Position numbers and translations under genes: made by a program
Assembly: GCF_023065955.2 (NCBI RefSeq)
Contig: NW_026622997.1
Location: 9,472,001 to 9,536,000 of the forward strand
From: Ursus arctos
Lineage: Eukaryota; Chordata; Mammalia; Carnivora; Ursidae
DNA: 64,000 nt
Reading direction: 5' to 3'
Notes under the pieces: model-generated
Database searches by the model: none
What the model saw: only the letters and a program-made list of their open reading frames with translations
Told to the model about the DNA's origin: nothing
Shown here: one piece after another, positions 46,900 through 59,800 of the stretch
Layout: every line of letters begins with the position of its first letter
Position numbering within the stretch: the stretch's first letter is position 1

Positions 46900-47720
46900 T
46901 CTGCACTGGTGTGATACAGTCTCTCCGTCAGAAGTGTTGCAAAGGTCTCTTTCCAGTCTTTGCTTGATTTTTTTTTTAGTTCTCTGATGGTCTTTTGATG
47001 AACAGAGTTCTTAATTTAGTGTACTCCAGTATATCTGTCTTTTCTTTCTTTTACTTGTCATGATGTTTAACAAATCCTCCCTAATCCCCAAACTCATTCT
47101 CTGAAGTTGTCTTCTAGAAGCTTTCACAGTTAGATCTGTAATTTGCCCTGGTGTATGTATAGGAGTCAAGTTTTATACCACGTTTGCCACTGCTGCATGA
47201 CCACCTTCAGCATAACTGTATACAGGTCAGTTTGTTCTGGATTCTGTTCTGTTATCTGTCCTTACGCCAATTCCGCATTGTCTTAATTACGGTATCTTTA
47301 AGTCTTGTTGTTACCTAGTAGAGAAAGCCCTCCTGCCTGGTTTTCTTCCAGTGCCTTGGTTACTCATGTCCCTTTCCAGGTCGCTGTACAGTGTAGAGTT
47401 AGCTTTTCATTTTCCACTCCCCAGGAAGAAACCTCCTGGAATTTTGATTGAGATTACATTCAGTCAGATCATTTAGGGAAATTGGCATCTCTGCAAAAAA
47501 ATGAATGTGTCTTATAATTTTCTGAGTTAGAGACCTTATTACCTGTCTTGCATTAGATGGATTCCTTCAGGTTGTTTTTTTTTTAATATATTTTTGATGT
47601 TTGTGTCTTTTAAATTTTGTTTTCTTGTTATGTTTATTGTTCTCTTTGTCCTAATCTCTGAAAGAAAATTGCAAGATTTCATCATTAAGAATAATGTTTG
47701 CTGTAGAGATTTTAAATACT
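46900..47720 (-). mobile_element. Antisense L1 remnant, very old
   Basis: Reverse L1 ORF2/3' wording such as GTCAAGTTTTATACCACG, CTTACGCCAATTCCGCATTG and GGAATTTTGATTGAGATTAC, strongly diverged. Confidence 0.6.
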
Positions 47721-48179
47721 GTGTATCAGGCATATCAATTATCCATCGGCATAATACTGCTATGTAACAAACTATCTCAAAACCTCAGTGGCATATAACA
47801 TTATTTACGCATCTGAGGTTGTGGGATGGGCAGCTCTGATCTCGACTGGGCTTCCTTCCAGGTCTCTTTTGCTTTCTGAGAACAACAAGACAATGAAGTA
47901 CGGAAAATTTCCACTGGACCTATTGTCTTTAGACCCTACTTTTTTATATAGGGGCATATTAGTATTGAATTTGGCTCATTTCCAAAGGTATAATCCAAAG
48001 ATAAAAATACAATGATAGTCTCTTAAAAATACTATTTTTAATTCTGGAGTTATAAAAGATGAACATATTTGTTCTGAAAAAGAGTCCAGAAGATGAGAAA
48101 TAACATCAATTCCAAAGGAGATTTGAAAGGAGCAAACTAAAATATAGTGCATGTAATAACTGTAGCATGTGTCCATTGA

Positions 48180-48395
48180 CTGGTTTATGCATGTTAGGAA
48201 CTGTTGTAAGTGCTCCACGTACATCAGTGATTTGATTGCATAAAAGCCCTGTGCCGTAGCTGCTCTTATTCCTATATGTTGATGGGCAAAGGTAGGCAAC
48301 TTGCTCAAGAACACATACCCAGTTAGTGACAGAGCTAGGAAAGGACTGGAAACAATCCAACTCAGGACCCCAAGCTATACTGCTTCAGATAAGGG
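48180..48395 (+). mobile_element. MIR remnant
   Basis: TGTTAGGAACTGTTGTAAGT, AACTTGCTCAAGAACACATA, CAGTTAGTGACAGAGCTAGG and AGCTATACTGCTTC follow the MIR landmark order in + orientation. Confidence 0.75.
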
Positions 48396-48709
48396 TAAAT
48401 ATTTAAAATCCTCATCTGATCTTGAATGGCCTCAGCTGGAACAGCTGGAGTGGTTCAGATTGGTTCTTTCCTCCTCCAGCCGGCCAGACTAATCATATTG
48501 TCACAGCAGTATCAAAGATACAAGAGAGCAAGCTCCTGTTCAAAGCCCATTTGAAACCTCTATTTCCAGATTCACCGACTGCAACAGTCAGCCAGTCCAC
48601 AATGGGAGAAAAACATAAAGTTACCTGGCAAAGGCGTATGGATACAAAGAAGAATTAACAATTGGGGCCATCACTAATTAAGGAAGTTCCATTCTATTTC
48701 TAATTTGTT

Positions 48710-48970
48710 AAAAAAAAATTTTTTTTCATGAATGAATATTGAATTACTTGCAGCTTTTGAGATTTTTTTCTCATTTATTCTACTAAGCAGGTGAATTTAC
48801 ATTGGGTTTTCTTCCTTCCTTGCCCCACCCAAAACACCAGGTCACCCTTGCATTCCTGGAATGAACCCAAGTTAGTCATGATATTTTATACTTTCTATAT
48901 GTGGCTGGATTGTTTTACTAAAATTGTGTTATAGATGGAGGATCCTAGTTCATTGTTGACATTGACCTCT
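48710..48970 (-). mobile_element. Antisense L1 fragment
   Basis: CACCCTTGCATTCCTGGAAT and TTAGTCATGATATTTTATAC are ORF2 (RT-region) text read in reverse. It is placed before the 3' end of the next L1, so it belongs to a separate copy. Confidence 0.65.
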
Positions 48971-50145
48971 CATGTTTCTCTTTGTGTAATAATAATCTGG
49001 ATATTCAGATTTTTTAAATTTTCAGTTTTTAATCTAATACCTTATATAGCAAAATGCAAACATTCACATTATTTATATCAACAACTGTCTGTTGAGGCTC
49101 TGCTATTTGATAGGTGCTTTTTTGTTGCATTCACAAAAAATGAGAAAGTTATGCAACCATCGACGTTTTTAATTCCAGCACATTTTCATCACTCCAAAAA
49201 AGAAACCCATCCTCAGCAGTCACGCTCCCTTCCACCTTCCTCCCGGATGCTGGTAACTACTCATTTACTTTTTGCCTCTATGAGTTTGCCTATTCAAGAC
49301 AATACATACAATGAAAGCAGATAAGTAGATTTAGTATCTCTGTTTTTACCTACCATAATGTTTTCAAAGTTCATTCACATAGCATGAATGAAGACACCAT
49401 CCCTTTTTATGACTGAATAATATTCCATTGTATGGACATACCGCATTTTATTTATATCCATCCGTTGATGGACATTTTACTTCCACATTGTAGCTGTTGT
49501 GAATAATGCTGCTATGAACATTTGGATACATGCTTTTGCATGGACATATGTTTTCAGTTCTCTTGGGTCTATACATAGGAATGGGTGATATAGTAACTCC
49601 ATGATAATTGAGAAACTGCAGAACTTTTCCAAAGCATCTATACTATTTTACATCTCCACCAGCAGTGGAGGAGGGTCCCAGTTCCTCTGCATTCTTACCA
49701 ACACTTGTCATTGTTATTATAGCTGTTTTGTTGTGTTTTTTTTTTTAATAGACATCCTAGTGGGTGTGAAGTGGTATCTCATTGTGGTTTTGGTGTGTGT
49801 TTCTCTAATGACTAATGATGTTGAGCATCTTTTCACGTGCTTATTTTCCATTTGCATATCTTTGGAGATAGGTCTGTTTAGATCCTTTGCTGATTTTTTT
49901 AAGTTGGGGTTTTTTTGTTTTTGTCTTTTGATTGTTGAGTTGTACAAGCGCATTATATATTCTGGATATTATAAGACGTTATGAGACGTGATTTGCAGAC
50001 ATTTCTCACATTATGTTGTCTTTCACTTTCTTGATAGTGCCTTTTGAAGCAAAAACATTTTTAATTTTGATGATATCTAATGTATTTTTTCTTTGACTTC
50101 TTGTGCTTTTAGTGTCATAGCTAAGAACCCTTGCCTAATCCGAGG

Positions 50146-50415
50146 TCAGGAAGGTTTATAGCCATCTTCCAAGAATTTTATAGATTTTTCCCTTTCATTT
50201 AGATCTTTGATCCATTTTGTGTGGTATACAGTATACAGAACCAACTTCATTCTTTTGCATATGGCTGTTCCGTTGTTCCAACACCAATAATGGAAAAGAG
50301 TATTATTTCCTACATTGAATGGCCTTGGTACCCTTGTCAGATACCAGTTAACACAAATATATGAGTTTATTTCTGGACTCTTAATTCTATTCCAGTGATC
50401 TGTATGTCTGTTCAC
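50146..50415 (-). pseudogene. L1 ORF2 C-terminal remnant
   Basis: The reverse frame shows the C-terminal ORF2 wording NRIKSPEINSYI, WCWNNGTAICKRMK and WIKDLNERE. It is a broken fragment of the L1 endonuclease/reverse transcriptase polyprotein, inside the long antisense L1. Confidence 0.8.
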
Positions 50416-51033
50416 ATATCACTACCACATTGCCTTGATTACTGTAGCTTTGTAGTGAATTTTGAAATGAGGAAGTATGAGTCCTGTTTTCTTCTTTTTC
50501 AGGATCATTTGCTATTCTGGGTTCTTTGCAATTCCATATGAATTTTAGAATCAGCTTGCCCATTACTGTTAAAAGTCAGCTGGGATGTGCGTTGATCAAT
50601 TTTGGGAGAACTGCCACCTTAACAAAATGTTAAATCTTCTAATACTTGAATATGGAATGTCTTTTCATTCATTGAGATCTTTAATTTCTTCAGTGAGCTT
50701 TTGTTATTTTCGGTATACAGGTCTTGCACTTATTTGGTTAAATTTATGCCTATTATTTTATTCTTTTTGATGCTGTTGTAAATGTAAATTGTTTCTTTAA
50801 TTTCATTTTGTTTCTAATTGCTACTATATGAGAAATACAGTTAATTTCTACATATTGGTCTTATATCCTGCCACCTTGCTCAACTCATTTGTTAATTCTA
50901 ATAAATGTGTATACGTATGTGAATTCCTTAGGATTTTCTCTATTTATAGTTGTGTCTCATCTGCAAATAGTTTACTTCTTCCTTTCTGATCTTTTATTTC
51001 ATCTTCTTACCTAATTGCCCTGAATAGAAGTGA

Positions 51034-51309
51034 CTAGAGTGAACATCTTTGTCTTATTCCTGATCTTCCAGTGAAAGTGTTCAGTCTTTCATTATTAAGT
51101 ATGACGGTTGCTGTAGATTTTTCACAGATACCCATTATCAGGTAGAGGAAGTTCCCTTCTATTCCTAGGTTTTTTTTAGTGTTTATCATGAAAGGGTATT
51201 GAATTTTATCATACACTTTTTCCGTATTTTTTGAAGTGATCATGTGTTTTTGTCCTCTCTTCTTTTCATGTGGTTTATTACATTGATCGATTTTCGTATA
51301 TTGACCCAA
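51034..51309 (-). pseudogene. L1 ORF2 reverse-transcriptase remnant
   Basis: The reverse frame shows KVYDKIQYPFMI, LGIEGNFLYLI and SGIRQRCSL, the well-conserved RT segment of L1 ORF2. Stops occur on both sides. Confidence 0.85.
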
Positions 51310-52466
51310 CCTTGCCTTCCTGAGGTGAATCCCACTTAGTCATGGTGTATAAATAAATTGTGTTTGCTACTGGATTCAGGTTGCTAATATTTTGTTGGGG
51401 GATTTTGGATCTATATTCATAAGGGATATTGGTCTGTAGTTTTCTTGTATTACCCTTGTGAGGTTTTGGTATCAGGGTAGCTTCATAAAATGAGTGTGGA
51501 GGTGTTTTCTCCTCTTCTGGTTTGGGTTTTTTTTGTTTGGTTTGGTTTTGGTTTTTTTAGAAAAGTTTATGAAAGATTGGTTTTAATTCTTTATATGTTT
51601 GGTAGACTTCACCAGTAAAGGTTTTCCCTGTGGGAAGTTTTTTGATTATTTATTTAACCTCTTTTTGCAAGTCTTTTCAAATTTCTATTTCTCATTGAGT
51701 CAGTTTCAGTATCTTATATCATTCTGGGAATTTGTCTCATCTAGGGTATCTAATTTGTTAACATAGAATAGTTCATAGTATTCCCTTATAATCCTTTTTA
51801 TTTTTGTAAGGTCATTGGTGCTGTTCCCTCTTTCATTCCTGATTATAGTCATTTGAATATTCTTTCTTTTTTCCCCCTCTGGTCAGTCTAAAACATTTCT
51901 TGAATTTATTGATTTTTTTCAAAGAACCAACTTTTGGTTTTGATTTTTGCTCTTGTTTTTCTAGTGTATATTTCATTAATTTGTGCTGTCAATTTTATTG
52001 TTTCCTTCCTGTTTAGTGTACTTTTTAACTTTTAGTTTCATAGGGTGAATGCTTAGGCTTAAAAGTTTTAGATCTTTTTTGATGTGAGAGTTTACCAAAT
52101 TTCATTCTATTACTGATTTCTAATTTCATTCCATTTTGTTCACAGGTCATATAGTTGTTGAGTAGATTATTCTACAGATGTCTTTTAGGTCTAGTTGGTA
52201 CATAGTGATGTTCAGTCTTCTTTCCTTGCTGATATTCTGTCTAGTTCTGTCTGTCCTATCTTGTTCAGTATCTATATTGAAAGTGGGATATTAAAGACAT
52301 TAGTGATTATTGTTGAATGGTCTGTTTCTCCTTTGACTTCTGTCAGATTTGCTTCATTTTAGTGCTTTCTCGTTAGGTACATGTAAGTTCATAATTGTTA
52401 TATCTTTTTGATGGTTTCACACTGTATTTATTACGGAATAGCCTTCCTTTTCTCTTGTAACTATTT

Positions 52467-52644
52467 ATTTTTGTTAAGATTTTATTTTTTTTTTTTGTTT
52501 GTGAGAGAGAGTGAGCAAGAGGGAGATGGAGAACCAGACTCCCTGCTGAGCAGGGAGCCCAACACGGGGCTCAATCCCAGGACGCCGAGATCATGACCTG
52601 AGCCGAAGGCAGACACTTAACTGACTGAGCCACCCAGGCGCTCC
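52467..52644 (-). mobile_element. CanSINE, reverse orientation, in the L1
   Basis: T-rich tail, GAGCAGGGAGCCCAACACGG, AATCCCAGGACGCCGAGATC, a head ending ACTGAGCCACCCAGGCGCTC. Target duplication TAACTATTT lies at 52458-52466 and 52645-52653. Confidence 0.93.
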
Positions 52645-53493
52645 TAACTATTTGTTTTAAAGTCTGTTTTTGTCTCATTTGGAATAGGTATTCTAGGTTT
52701 CTTGGTTATTGTTTATGCACCATGTATTTTTCCCAATCTTTTAACCTGTTTGTGTCTCTGTATATAAACTATTTCTCATATAGACAGCATAGAGTTAAAC
52801 CAGATCTTTTTATCCCTTCTGCCAATCTCTGCCTTTTAAATTGTGTTTCTAATTACTGATAGCCCACACCTTTTTTCTCCCTCTGTTACTCCATTACTGC
52901 CTTCTGTTATTCATGTTAAATAGTATTGTCTAATGTACTAATAATTGTGTCTAATAATTCCTTTATTTTTTTTACAATATATTTTTAGCTTTTTTCTTAG
53001 TTGTTGCCCTGGAGACTACAATTTACATCTTAATCTATGAAAATGTTAAGTTCAGTTGTATATAAAAACTTTACTCTTGCATAACATTGTTCTCTCTTCT
53101 CTCCTTTGTGCTGTTGTCATACAAAATCCATCATTTTACTTTATATATGCCCATGAACACAAATTTGTTATTGCTTTATGTACTTGCCTTTTATATTAGA
53201 TAAGAGAAAGAGAATTGTGAACTGAAATACATTTACCCTGTCTTTTCTAATTACCTTTTTAGTTACTTGTGCCAGTGTCTTATTTCTTTGTGTGGATTTC
53301 ATTTATTATCTAGTGTTCTCTCATTTTAGCCTGAAGGACTCCCTTTAGTATTTACTGTAAAATAGGTCAGCTAGCCACTGAATCTCTGTTTTTATCTGGG
53401 AATGTCTTAATTTCTCCTTCACTTTCAAGTATTAATTATGCTAGATACCAAATTCTTGGTTGACAGTCTTTTTCTTTCAGTACTTAATATATT

Positions 53494-53730
53494 TCATCCC
53501 ACTGCCTTCTGACCTCCATAATTTCCACTGAGAATTAAGCTGTTAATCTTATCAAGGGTCCTTGAATATATTCCTGCTTTCAAGATTCTTCTTTTGTCTT
53601 TATCTTTCAGCATTTGTATTATGATTTGTCCAGGTGAGGATCTCTTTAAATTTATTTTGTTTGGAATTCCTTGAGCTTCTTGGATATACAGATTAATGTT
53701 TTCCATCATATTTTGGAAGTTTCTGGCCAT
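53494..53730 (-). pseudogene. L1 ORF1 C-terminal remnant
   Basis: The reverse frame shows IQEAQGIPNKINLKRSSPGQ and IIIQMLKDKDKRRILKA, the conserved C-terminal RNA-binding part of L1 ORF1p. A further ORF1 coiled-coil-like piece (Lys/Glu/Leu-rich) is at 54196-53951. Confidence 0.85.
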
Positions 53731-54800
53731 TATTTCTTCAAATATTTTTTTTTTCTGCCTTTGTCCTCTCCTTTCAAGACTCCCATAATGTGTGTGCTGG
53801 TATACTTAATGATGATCCAGAGGTCTCTGAGGTTCTGTTCTTTTTCAATTTTTTTTTCCCCCTGTTCCTCAGATTATATAATCTCAATTGACCTATCTTC
53901 AGGTTTGGTGATTATTTCTTCTGCCAGCCCAAATCTGCTGTTGAGCTGCTCTAATGATTTTTTCCCCCCATTTCTGTTATACTTTTCAACTCAAGGATTT
54001 CTATTTTTTTTAAATAGTCTATCTTTATTGATAGCAGTTGGTGAGGCATTTTTCTCATACTTCCCTTTAGGTCCTTTGACACTGTTTTCTTTAGTTCTTG
54101 AACATATTTGAAATAGCTGATTAATGTTTTTGTTAAGTTCAATGTCTGGGCTTCCTCAGTGACAGTTTCCGTTGACTGCTTTTTTCTCTGTGGCATGGGT
54201 CATGTTTTCTTATATGTTTGCATGTGTTGTGACTCGTAGTTAAAAACAGGACTTTTAAAACAATATGGCAACTCTGGAAATCAGATTCTTCCCTTCTCCA
54301 GGGTTTGTTGTTATTTCTAGTTTTAGCACTTAACTTTTTCTTATAGTTCTGTGTCTTTGCTGGAATGCCCCGTTTGTTCATGCAAGTTGTCCACCTTTTC
54401 TAGTAGATTCTTTTACATATATCTTAATTTCCCTATATGATAGTACCATTATATGGATCATCTCTGAGTCTGTTTCTGTTGATTGCTTTGTTTCTTGACT
54501 GTGAGTTGTATTTTTTCTCCTTGATCTTGGTGTATTTTATAATTTTTTATTGAATGCTGGACATCTTGTAAGAATAGAGCCTGAGATAAATAATTTGTAC
54601 ACCTAGAATTGAGCATGGTTCTCCTCAGACAGCTAGTGTGGGGGACTGAGTCATTCTGCTCAGGAGTTGAGCTGCATTTGGGTTTTGCCTTGGCTGTGGT
54701 TGCTGAAAGGTTTTTTTCTCAATGCGCTCTTCCGTAAGTTTTCAGTTGTCTCTATATGCCCAAGTGATAGAGGACTTCTCTTTCCATGCTCTTGCCCCTC

Positions 54801-56639
54801 TCCTAGAGGAAGACGTCTATTGATTTTTTTACTCTGTTCTTTCTAGGCTATTGTAGGAAGGTACAATACAGATTGATGTAACGTATCGTATTGAAGTGGG
54901 AGCAGGACAGTTCCTTTTATTTGGAGTAGAAATTTGGTTGTACTCTACAAGTATCTAAGCAAGATAGTATCTTCCTTTCGTATCTTCGATTTGAAATTAA
55001 TGGCCATGCACTATTAAAATGAAATAGAAAAATTAGATTGTAATTGATTCATTATCTTCCTAAAGGAAAGTTGCAGAAACTAGTTGGTCCTAAATTCAAG
55101 GTAAACGTTATGAAGAAAAGTGTTGAGAGAATTCAGTCCTATGTTAAATAAGGCAGAATCATTATTGCAGGAAATAAAATTCTTGTAGATGTAATAAGAT
55201 TCCACTGTTGGAGAATTATACCTTCTAGGCAGTTGTTATCCTTCTTATATTTTGGTTTTCTTGCCAAACCTTCTTTATTCTCAGCACCAAAGAAGAAGAA
55301 GAATCTCATTATTTTCTGTTCCCTTTTTTGATACTTTAAGGTGACATTATAGTATACAGATTTTCAGTAAGTTTTTTCTTTCCAATATTTGACTTATTGT
55401 CAAAGCTGTTAATGAGGAAATAGAATATACTAAACCTAAAGTATCACCTATCTTACTGGATTTATTTTTGAGTTTATCCTCATATGCTTAGTTTGAATAA
55501 TAGGATTTATATTGCTACTAATTTTTCATTTTTTGTTTTGGTGTGTCATTGTAAAACTAAACTTAATAGCTTGAATTTGCATTTGTAATTAAAGATTGAT
55601 CATGCTTGAATAAAGTTTTCCATTAGCCTCTTCAAATAATATACTTCACTTTTAAGGATTTCAGCTTCCTCAGTGTTCTTAACTTTGATTCTAAAATGTT
55701 GGTTGCTAATAGCTTTTTATATTATCACCATATGTGTTGAAGAGCTGAATAAAGATGGACGCCTAAATTTCCTTTGGTCTATTAAGGACTTCATTGCTTT
55801 TCTAGATTTAGGGATCCAAATCCCTTTAGAGATTAATGCTCTCCAAGGAGCTCAACACAACTCAAAATGAAGATTAAAACTGACAGAGGGTTCTTCTAGA
55901 TGTAATAATGCCGTAGAGTACTGACCTTTATACCTCAGAACTTTAAAACATGGACAAGGACACTTGCTTATCTCTTGTTATACTCTGAACTAATTGTAGA
56001 TGTTTGCATAGTTTACAGTGACATTACTTATTGGAGTGTTTCTGTTCTAAAGAACAAAAATCCCTGAATTCTCTTTATTCTCCTACTGTCAGAATGTCAT
56101 TCAGCAAACTCTGAGTGACCTTAATAACAGGGTTAGTGCTCAGAACCAGAGGCACAAGCTTGATGAGGTCTGGATCCTAACCTCAGGGAAGCGGGTAACC
56201 CCTATATGTACATTAAAACTGCAAGATTGGCTAGCAGAAAACAATTTCTGGTCATAAAAAGAAACAAATGATGTATTTTATGAGGGTTTTGTCTCTAAAC
56301 GAAGCCTCAGAATTGGGTATGGATCTTGGTACAATGTATCTTTGACTCTCTTAACCCCTCTTCAACATTTAAAGGCTTTTACATCCTTGTCTTCTCTGGT
56401 TTCTAATCTCAGGAAAACAAAACAGACAAAAAATAGCACTGAAGTGGAAGTAATCACCATCCAGTCCATGATCTGGATCTTCTCCAAGAGTTTGATTATA
56501 ATTACTAATTAAACACATTCTAACTAATTTAGGGAAATATTAAATATAATTCTAAAAACCAAACATGAAATTATCAAATGATGTACTTCTGTATCAAGAG
56601 ATATAGATATTTCTATATATTCCATGGAATTATCAATTC
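54801..56639. other. AT-rich unassigned intron
   Basis: No gene or named repeat seen in this AT-rich stretch. Confidence 0.45.
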
Positions 56640-57140
56640 CACCAGACTATCCAAAGAACTGAAAGAAGGGACTCAAATATTTATACATTCATGTTCATAG
56701 CAGCATTATTCACAGTAGCCAAAATGTTGGAAACAACTCAGAAATATCCGTTAATGGATGAATGGATAAACAAACTGTGGCTATTGTACAATGGAATGTT
56801 ATTCAGCCTTAGAAATGACATTCTAATACACGCTACAACATGGGTGAACCTTGAAGACATATGCTAACTGAAATAAGCCAGGCACAAGGGACAAATTCAT
56901 ACAATTCTGTATATAGGAGGTACCCAGAGCAGTCAGATTCATTGACACAAAAAGTAGAATGATGGTTATTGGGAAGTGGAGAGTTCTTGTTTAATGTGTT
57001 CAGGGTTTTGGTTTGGGAAGATGGGAAGAGTTCTGGAGATGGATAGTAGTGATGGTTGCACAAACAGTGTAAATATACTTAATGCCCTTAAACATAGTTA
57101 AAATGGTAAATTTTTAATATATCCACAATAAAAAAAATTA
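56640..57140 (+). mobile_element. L1 3' end, + orientation
   Basis: ATAGCAGCATTATTCACAGT, GGATGAATGGATAAACAAAC, AATGGAATGTTATTCAGCCT and ATGATGGTTATTGGGAAGTG run in L1 sense order to an ATATATCCACAATAAAAAAA end with a polyadenylation signal. It is the only sense-oriented L1 recognised in the window. Confidence 0.88.
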
Positions 57141-58480
57141 TACTCTAAATTCTGTTTGCTAATATTAATTTAAGACTTTTGCAAAGGATACGGAGAGATA
57201 CACAAAAGCAAAATTAAAATGAGGCTATTTCTGAGGTATTTTAGAGTGCCCCTTCCCCGTGCCTGGCTAGGTAGTAAGAATTTTGAGACGCTAACATAGA
57301 GCTGAGTGCTTTGTTTTGATAGGAGTGCCTCTCTCACGACGGGCAGGTGGTGGGAGTGGAAGGCAGTTGTAGGTAGCCCTCTGACCTGCTGGAGAGGGCT
57401 CCACGTGGGGCTCTGTTGTTTCTGTCTGCACGAGCCCAGAGAGTCAGTGCGGCATGTAATTTTCTGCACACAAAGTCCACAGATGTCCCGTGGAGGCAGA
57501 ACTGCTTCCAGGTGTCGCGGATGTGCTCTGTGAACAGCTGAGAGAGCTGCAGGCAGAGCCTTTCATGGCACAGCCGTTGCCCCCCAACAGCTCCCAGCGG
57601 TACTTGGGTTGAAAGCAGGAGTCATTCAAGTGAAATGGCAAAGCCAGTTTCATCACCAAATTATAGGTCAGTTTTTAAATTGTGTACGTGGTGTTTTTTT
57701 TTCTTTTGATAATCACACTGGCATGATAACATCCCTGAACTGTTCCTCTGAAGAGTGGTGCCTGACCTCAGGCAGTCCTGTTGTAAGCAAAAGTTAATAG
57801 ATATCATAAGTTCCAGCTTGAGGGTGGACAGAAGGATACACTTAGAGACGGGCGTGTTGTAAGCGCACCGAGAAAGCACTTACCACGCATGTGATGTATC
57901 TCTCCCCCAGCGTTCTCTCTGCGGGCCGAGGAGTACCAGTGGTGACTACTACGTGTTAACTCCTCTCTGCCCACATAACTAGACTCACAGCTCAGTCTTC
58001 TCCCTGTTTGTAAGCAAGCAGTTCTTTCTACCCTTCCTCCCAGCTTAGAGCCAGAAGTAACCTGACAACTCTAGCATGAAGCCCTTAAAACTGAATAAGC
58101 AGTGATAGACGTGTGTTGGGAGTTATAACAGCCTTTGATTTTTTTTTTTTCCCCCAACTGGCTTAGAATACATTTTCTGGCCCTTGGAAGATCTTTCACA
58201 TTCCTCTTTTCCTAGGCTGGATGTTCAGGTGTTACAGGCACGTAGGTGAGCTCTTGACCCCCTGTAAGCCTTCTCCATTGCCTTCAGCGTTCATTTTCTT
58301 TTTAAATTCTTATTTTTAACTTGGTATAACCCTTAAGAGACTGATTTCAGCCAGTTCTTTTCCATCTTGGTTTTTTTAGTGGCAAACCTTCATCAGAGTC
58401 CTTTGAATTTATATCTGGCCATCCTTTCTTTGCTAATGGCATGGTACCCCAATATGTCATAGTCTATTTTTTTATGAGTT
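57141..58480. other. Unassigned intronic stretch
   Basis: No gene or named repeat seen. Confidence 0.4.
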
Positions 58481-58880
58481 AGCTTCAACACATATTTATT
58501 GAGCACTTACTATGTGCACAAGTACTTAAGCCAGTTAAAATCCAACTCTGTGAAGTCTTAACATTACTGGAAACGTTTCTCATCTTCTGGAAGACATTTA
58601 AGACAATCATTGTCACTAATCACTCATTTACATCATTCACCTTCCGCTCTTCAGCTTTCCACGTGTATATCTTTCTGCCACAGCAGGCAGCTAGGCATGA
58701 TGGAGACCGCATTTGTGCAAGCGGTGGGTCTCGGTGTGATCTGAGCTTTCTGCTTCCTCACACTCAGTGACCTCAGGCAAAGAGGCAGAGAGCTGTTAAG
58801 CTGTCTGGATCTCGGGTTTCCGTCTTGTAAAGGGGTATTTCGTGCCATGCCCATATTGCACCGCACAAGAGATGAGTCTG
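58481..58880 (+). mobile_element. MIR/L2-like remnants
   Basis: ACATATTTATTGAGCACTTA near 58490 and, after a gap, a decayed MIR core at about 58730-58870 (CAGTGACCTCAGGCAAAGAG, TTCCGTCTTGTAAAGGGG). Confidence 0.5.
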
Positions 58881-59640
58881 TGGGTGTCCGTTGTAGTCCC
58901 TCTGCCTCCATTTATTTCTCTGACCTCTGCTTACCTCCTTTGAGAGACTAGTATGATTGATCGCTGGGTTTGCCCTCTTGCTTTTGGTGAAGAATAAGAA
59001 AAAAGTTAGAAACAGTTATCAATGAATGGGAAATCCATTCTGAGGGAAGATGATTAATCAGAATGTGAACATTTTACCTTTCCTGAATGATATTAACTGA
59101 AAAGTTATGAGTGCAACTAAATAAGAACCAACCATTAGACTATTCAAGGCTATTTAACTGTGAAATTGTAAGCATGTTTCCTGAAATTCAATCTTTAAAG
59201 AGGAAAGCAGTATGATCTCATCAATATTGACCAGCACCTGAAAACTCCTTTTTGGTTTCCAGATCCTGAGTTTTTACCGTTTCCTTTGACTGACTTACTA
59301 AATTCGTTATTGGGGAAAAACCAGTCACATTGAATATCTTTGAGTATTTCGAGTTCCTCTACATTCCTAATGCCCTTCTTCATCTGTTTTAGCATCTCCC
59401 TGTGTTCTTTCCAGTGTTCTTCTTTGTAAGTAGCATGTATTATTTTTCTTTTTTCCCATTTCCTTATTTGTTTCAGTTATTTGGACTTTAATGACCCTTC
59501 CTCTGATTTGGAGGAAATGTTACTGCTAATCTTGTCTCCATCTTCTAACTTCCACGTTTCCCTTGGGTTACCCTGAATATCCTGTTTCAGACCACAAGTA
59601 TGCTACATCAATGGAAGACACCAAACCCATTTACCCTACA

Positions 59641-59800
59641 GCCATGGTCCTCAGCCCTCAGAGTACACCAGCATCACATGGGACAGGCGCCAGTACTGCG
59701 CTCCCGGAAGCCCCAGGGAGCTGGGACTGTGGCCCAGGGAGCATTTTTTAAAAACCTGCCTCATGATTCTACTGCATAGTCATGTTGAGAACCCCTGCCA
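59641..59800 (+). mobile_element. MER5-like hAT remnant
   Basis: CATGGTCCTCAGCCCTCAGA at the left, CACCAGCATCACATGGGACA in the middle, and TGTTGAGAACCCCTGC at the right form the usual MER5-type outline with decayed inverted ends. Confidence 0.65.

Larger units (their letters stand above)
49130..54800 (-). mobile_element. Second long antisense L1 (old L1M type)
   Basis: The 3' UTR lies at the left (TGAATAATATTCCATTGTAT near 49414, GAATAATGCTGCTATGAACA near 49501), ORF2 runs at about 49600-53200, ORF1 at about 53490-54200, and 5' text to about 54800. Reverse-strand ORF2 pieces are legible at 50415-50146 and 51309-51034, and ORF1 pieces at 53730-53494 and 54196-53951. All are interrupted by stops. 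One CanSINE is inserted at 52467. Confidence 0.85.
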
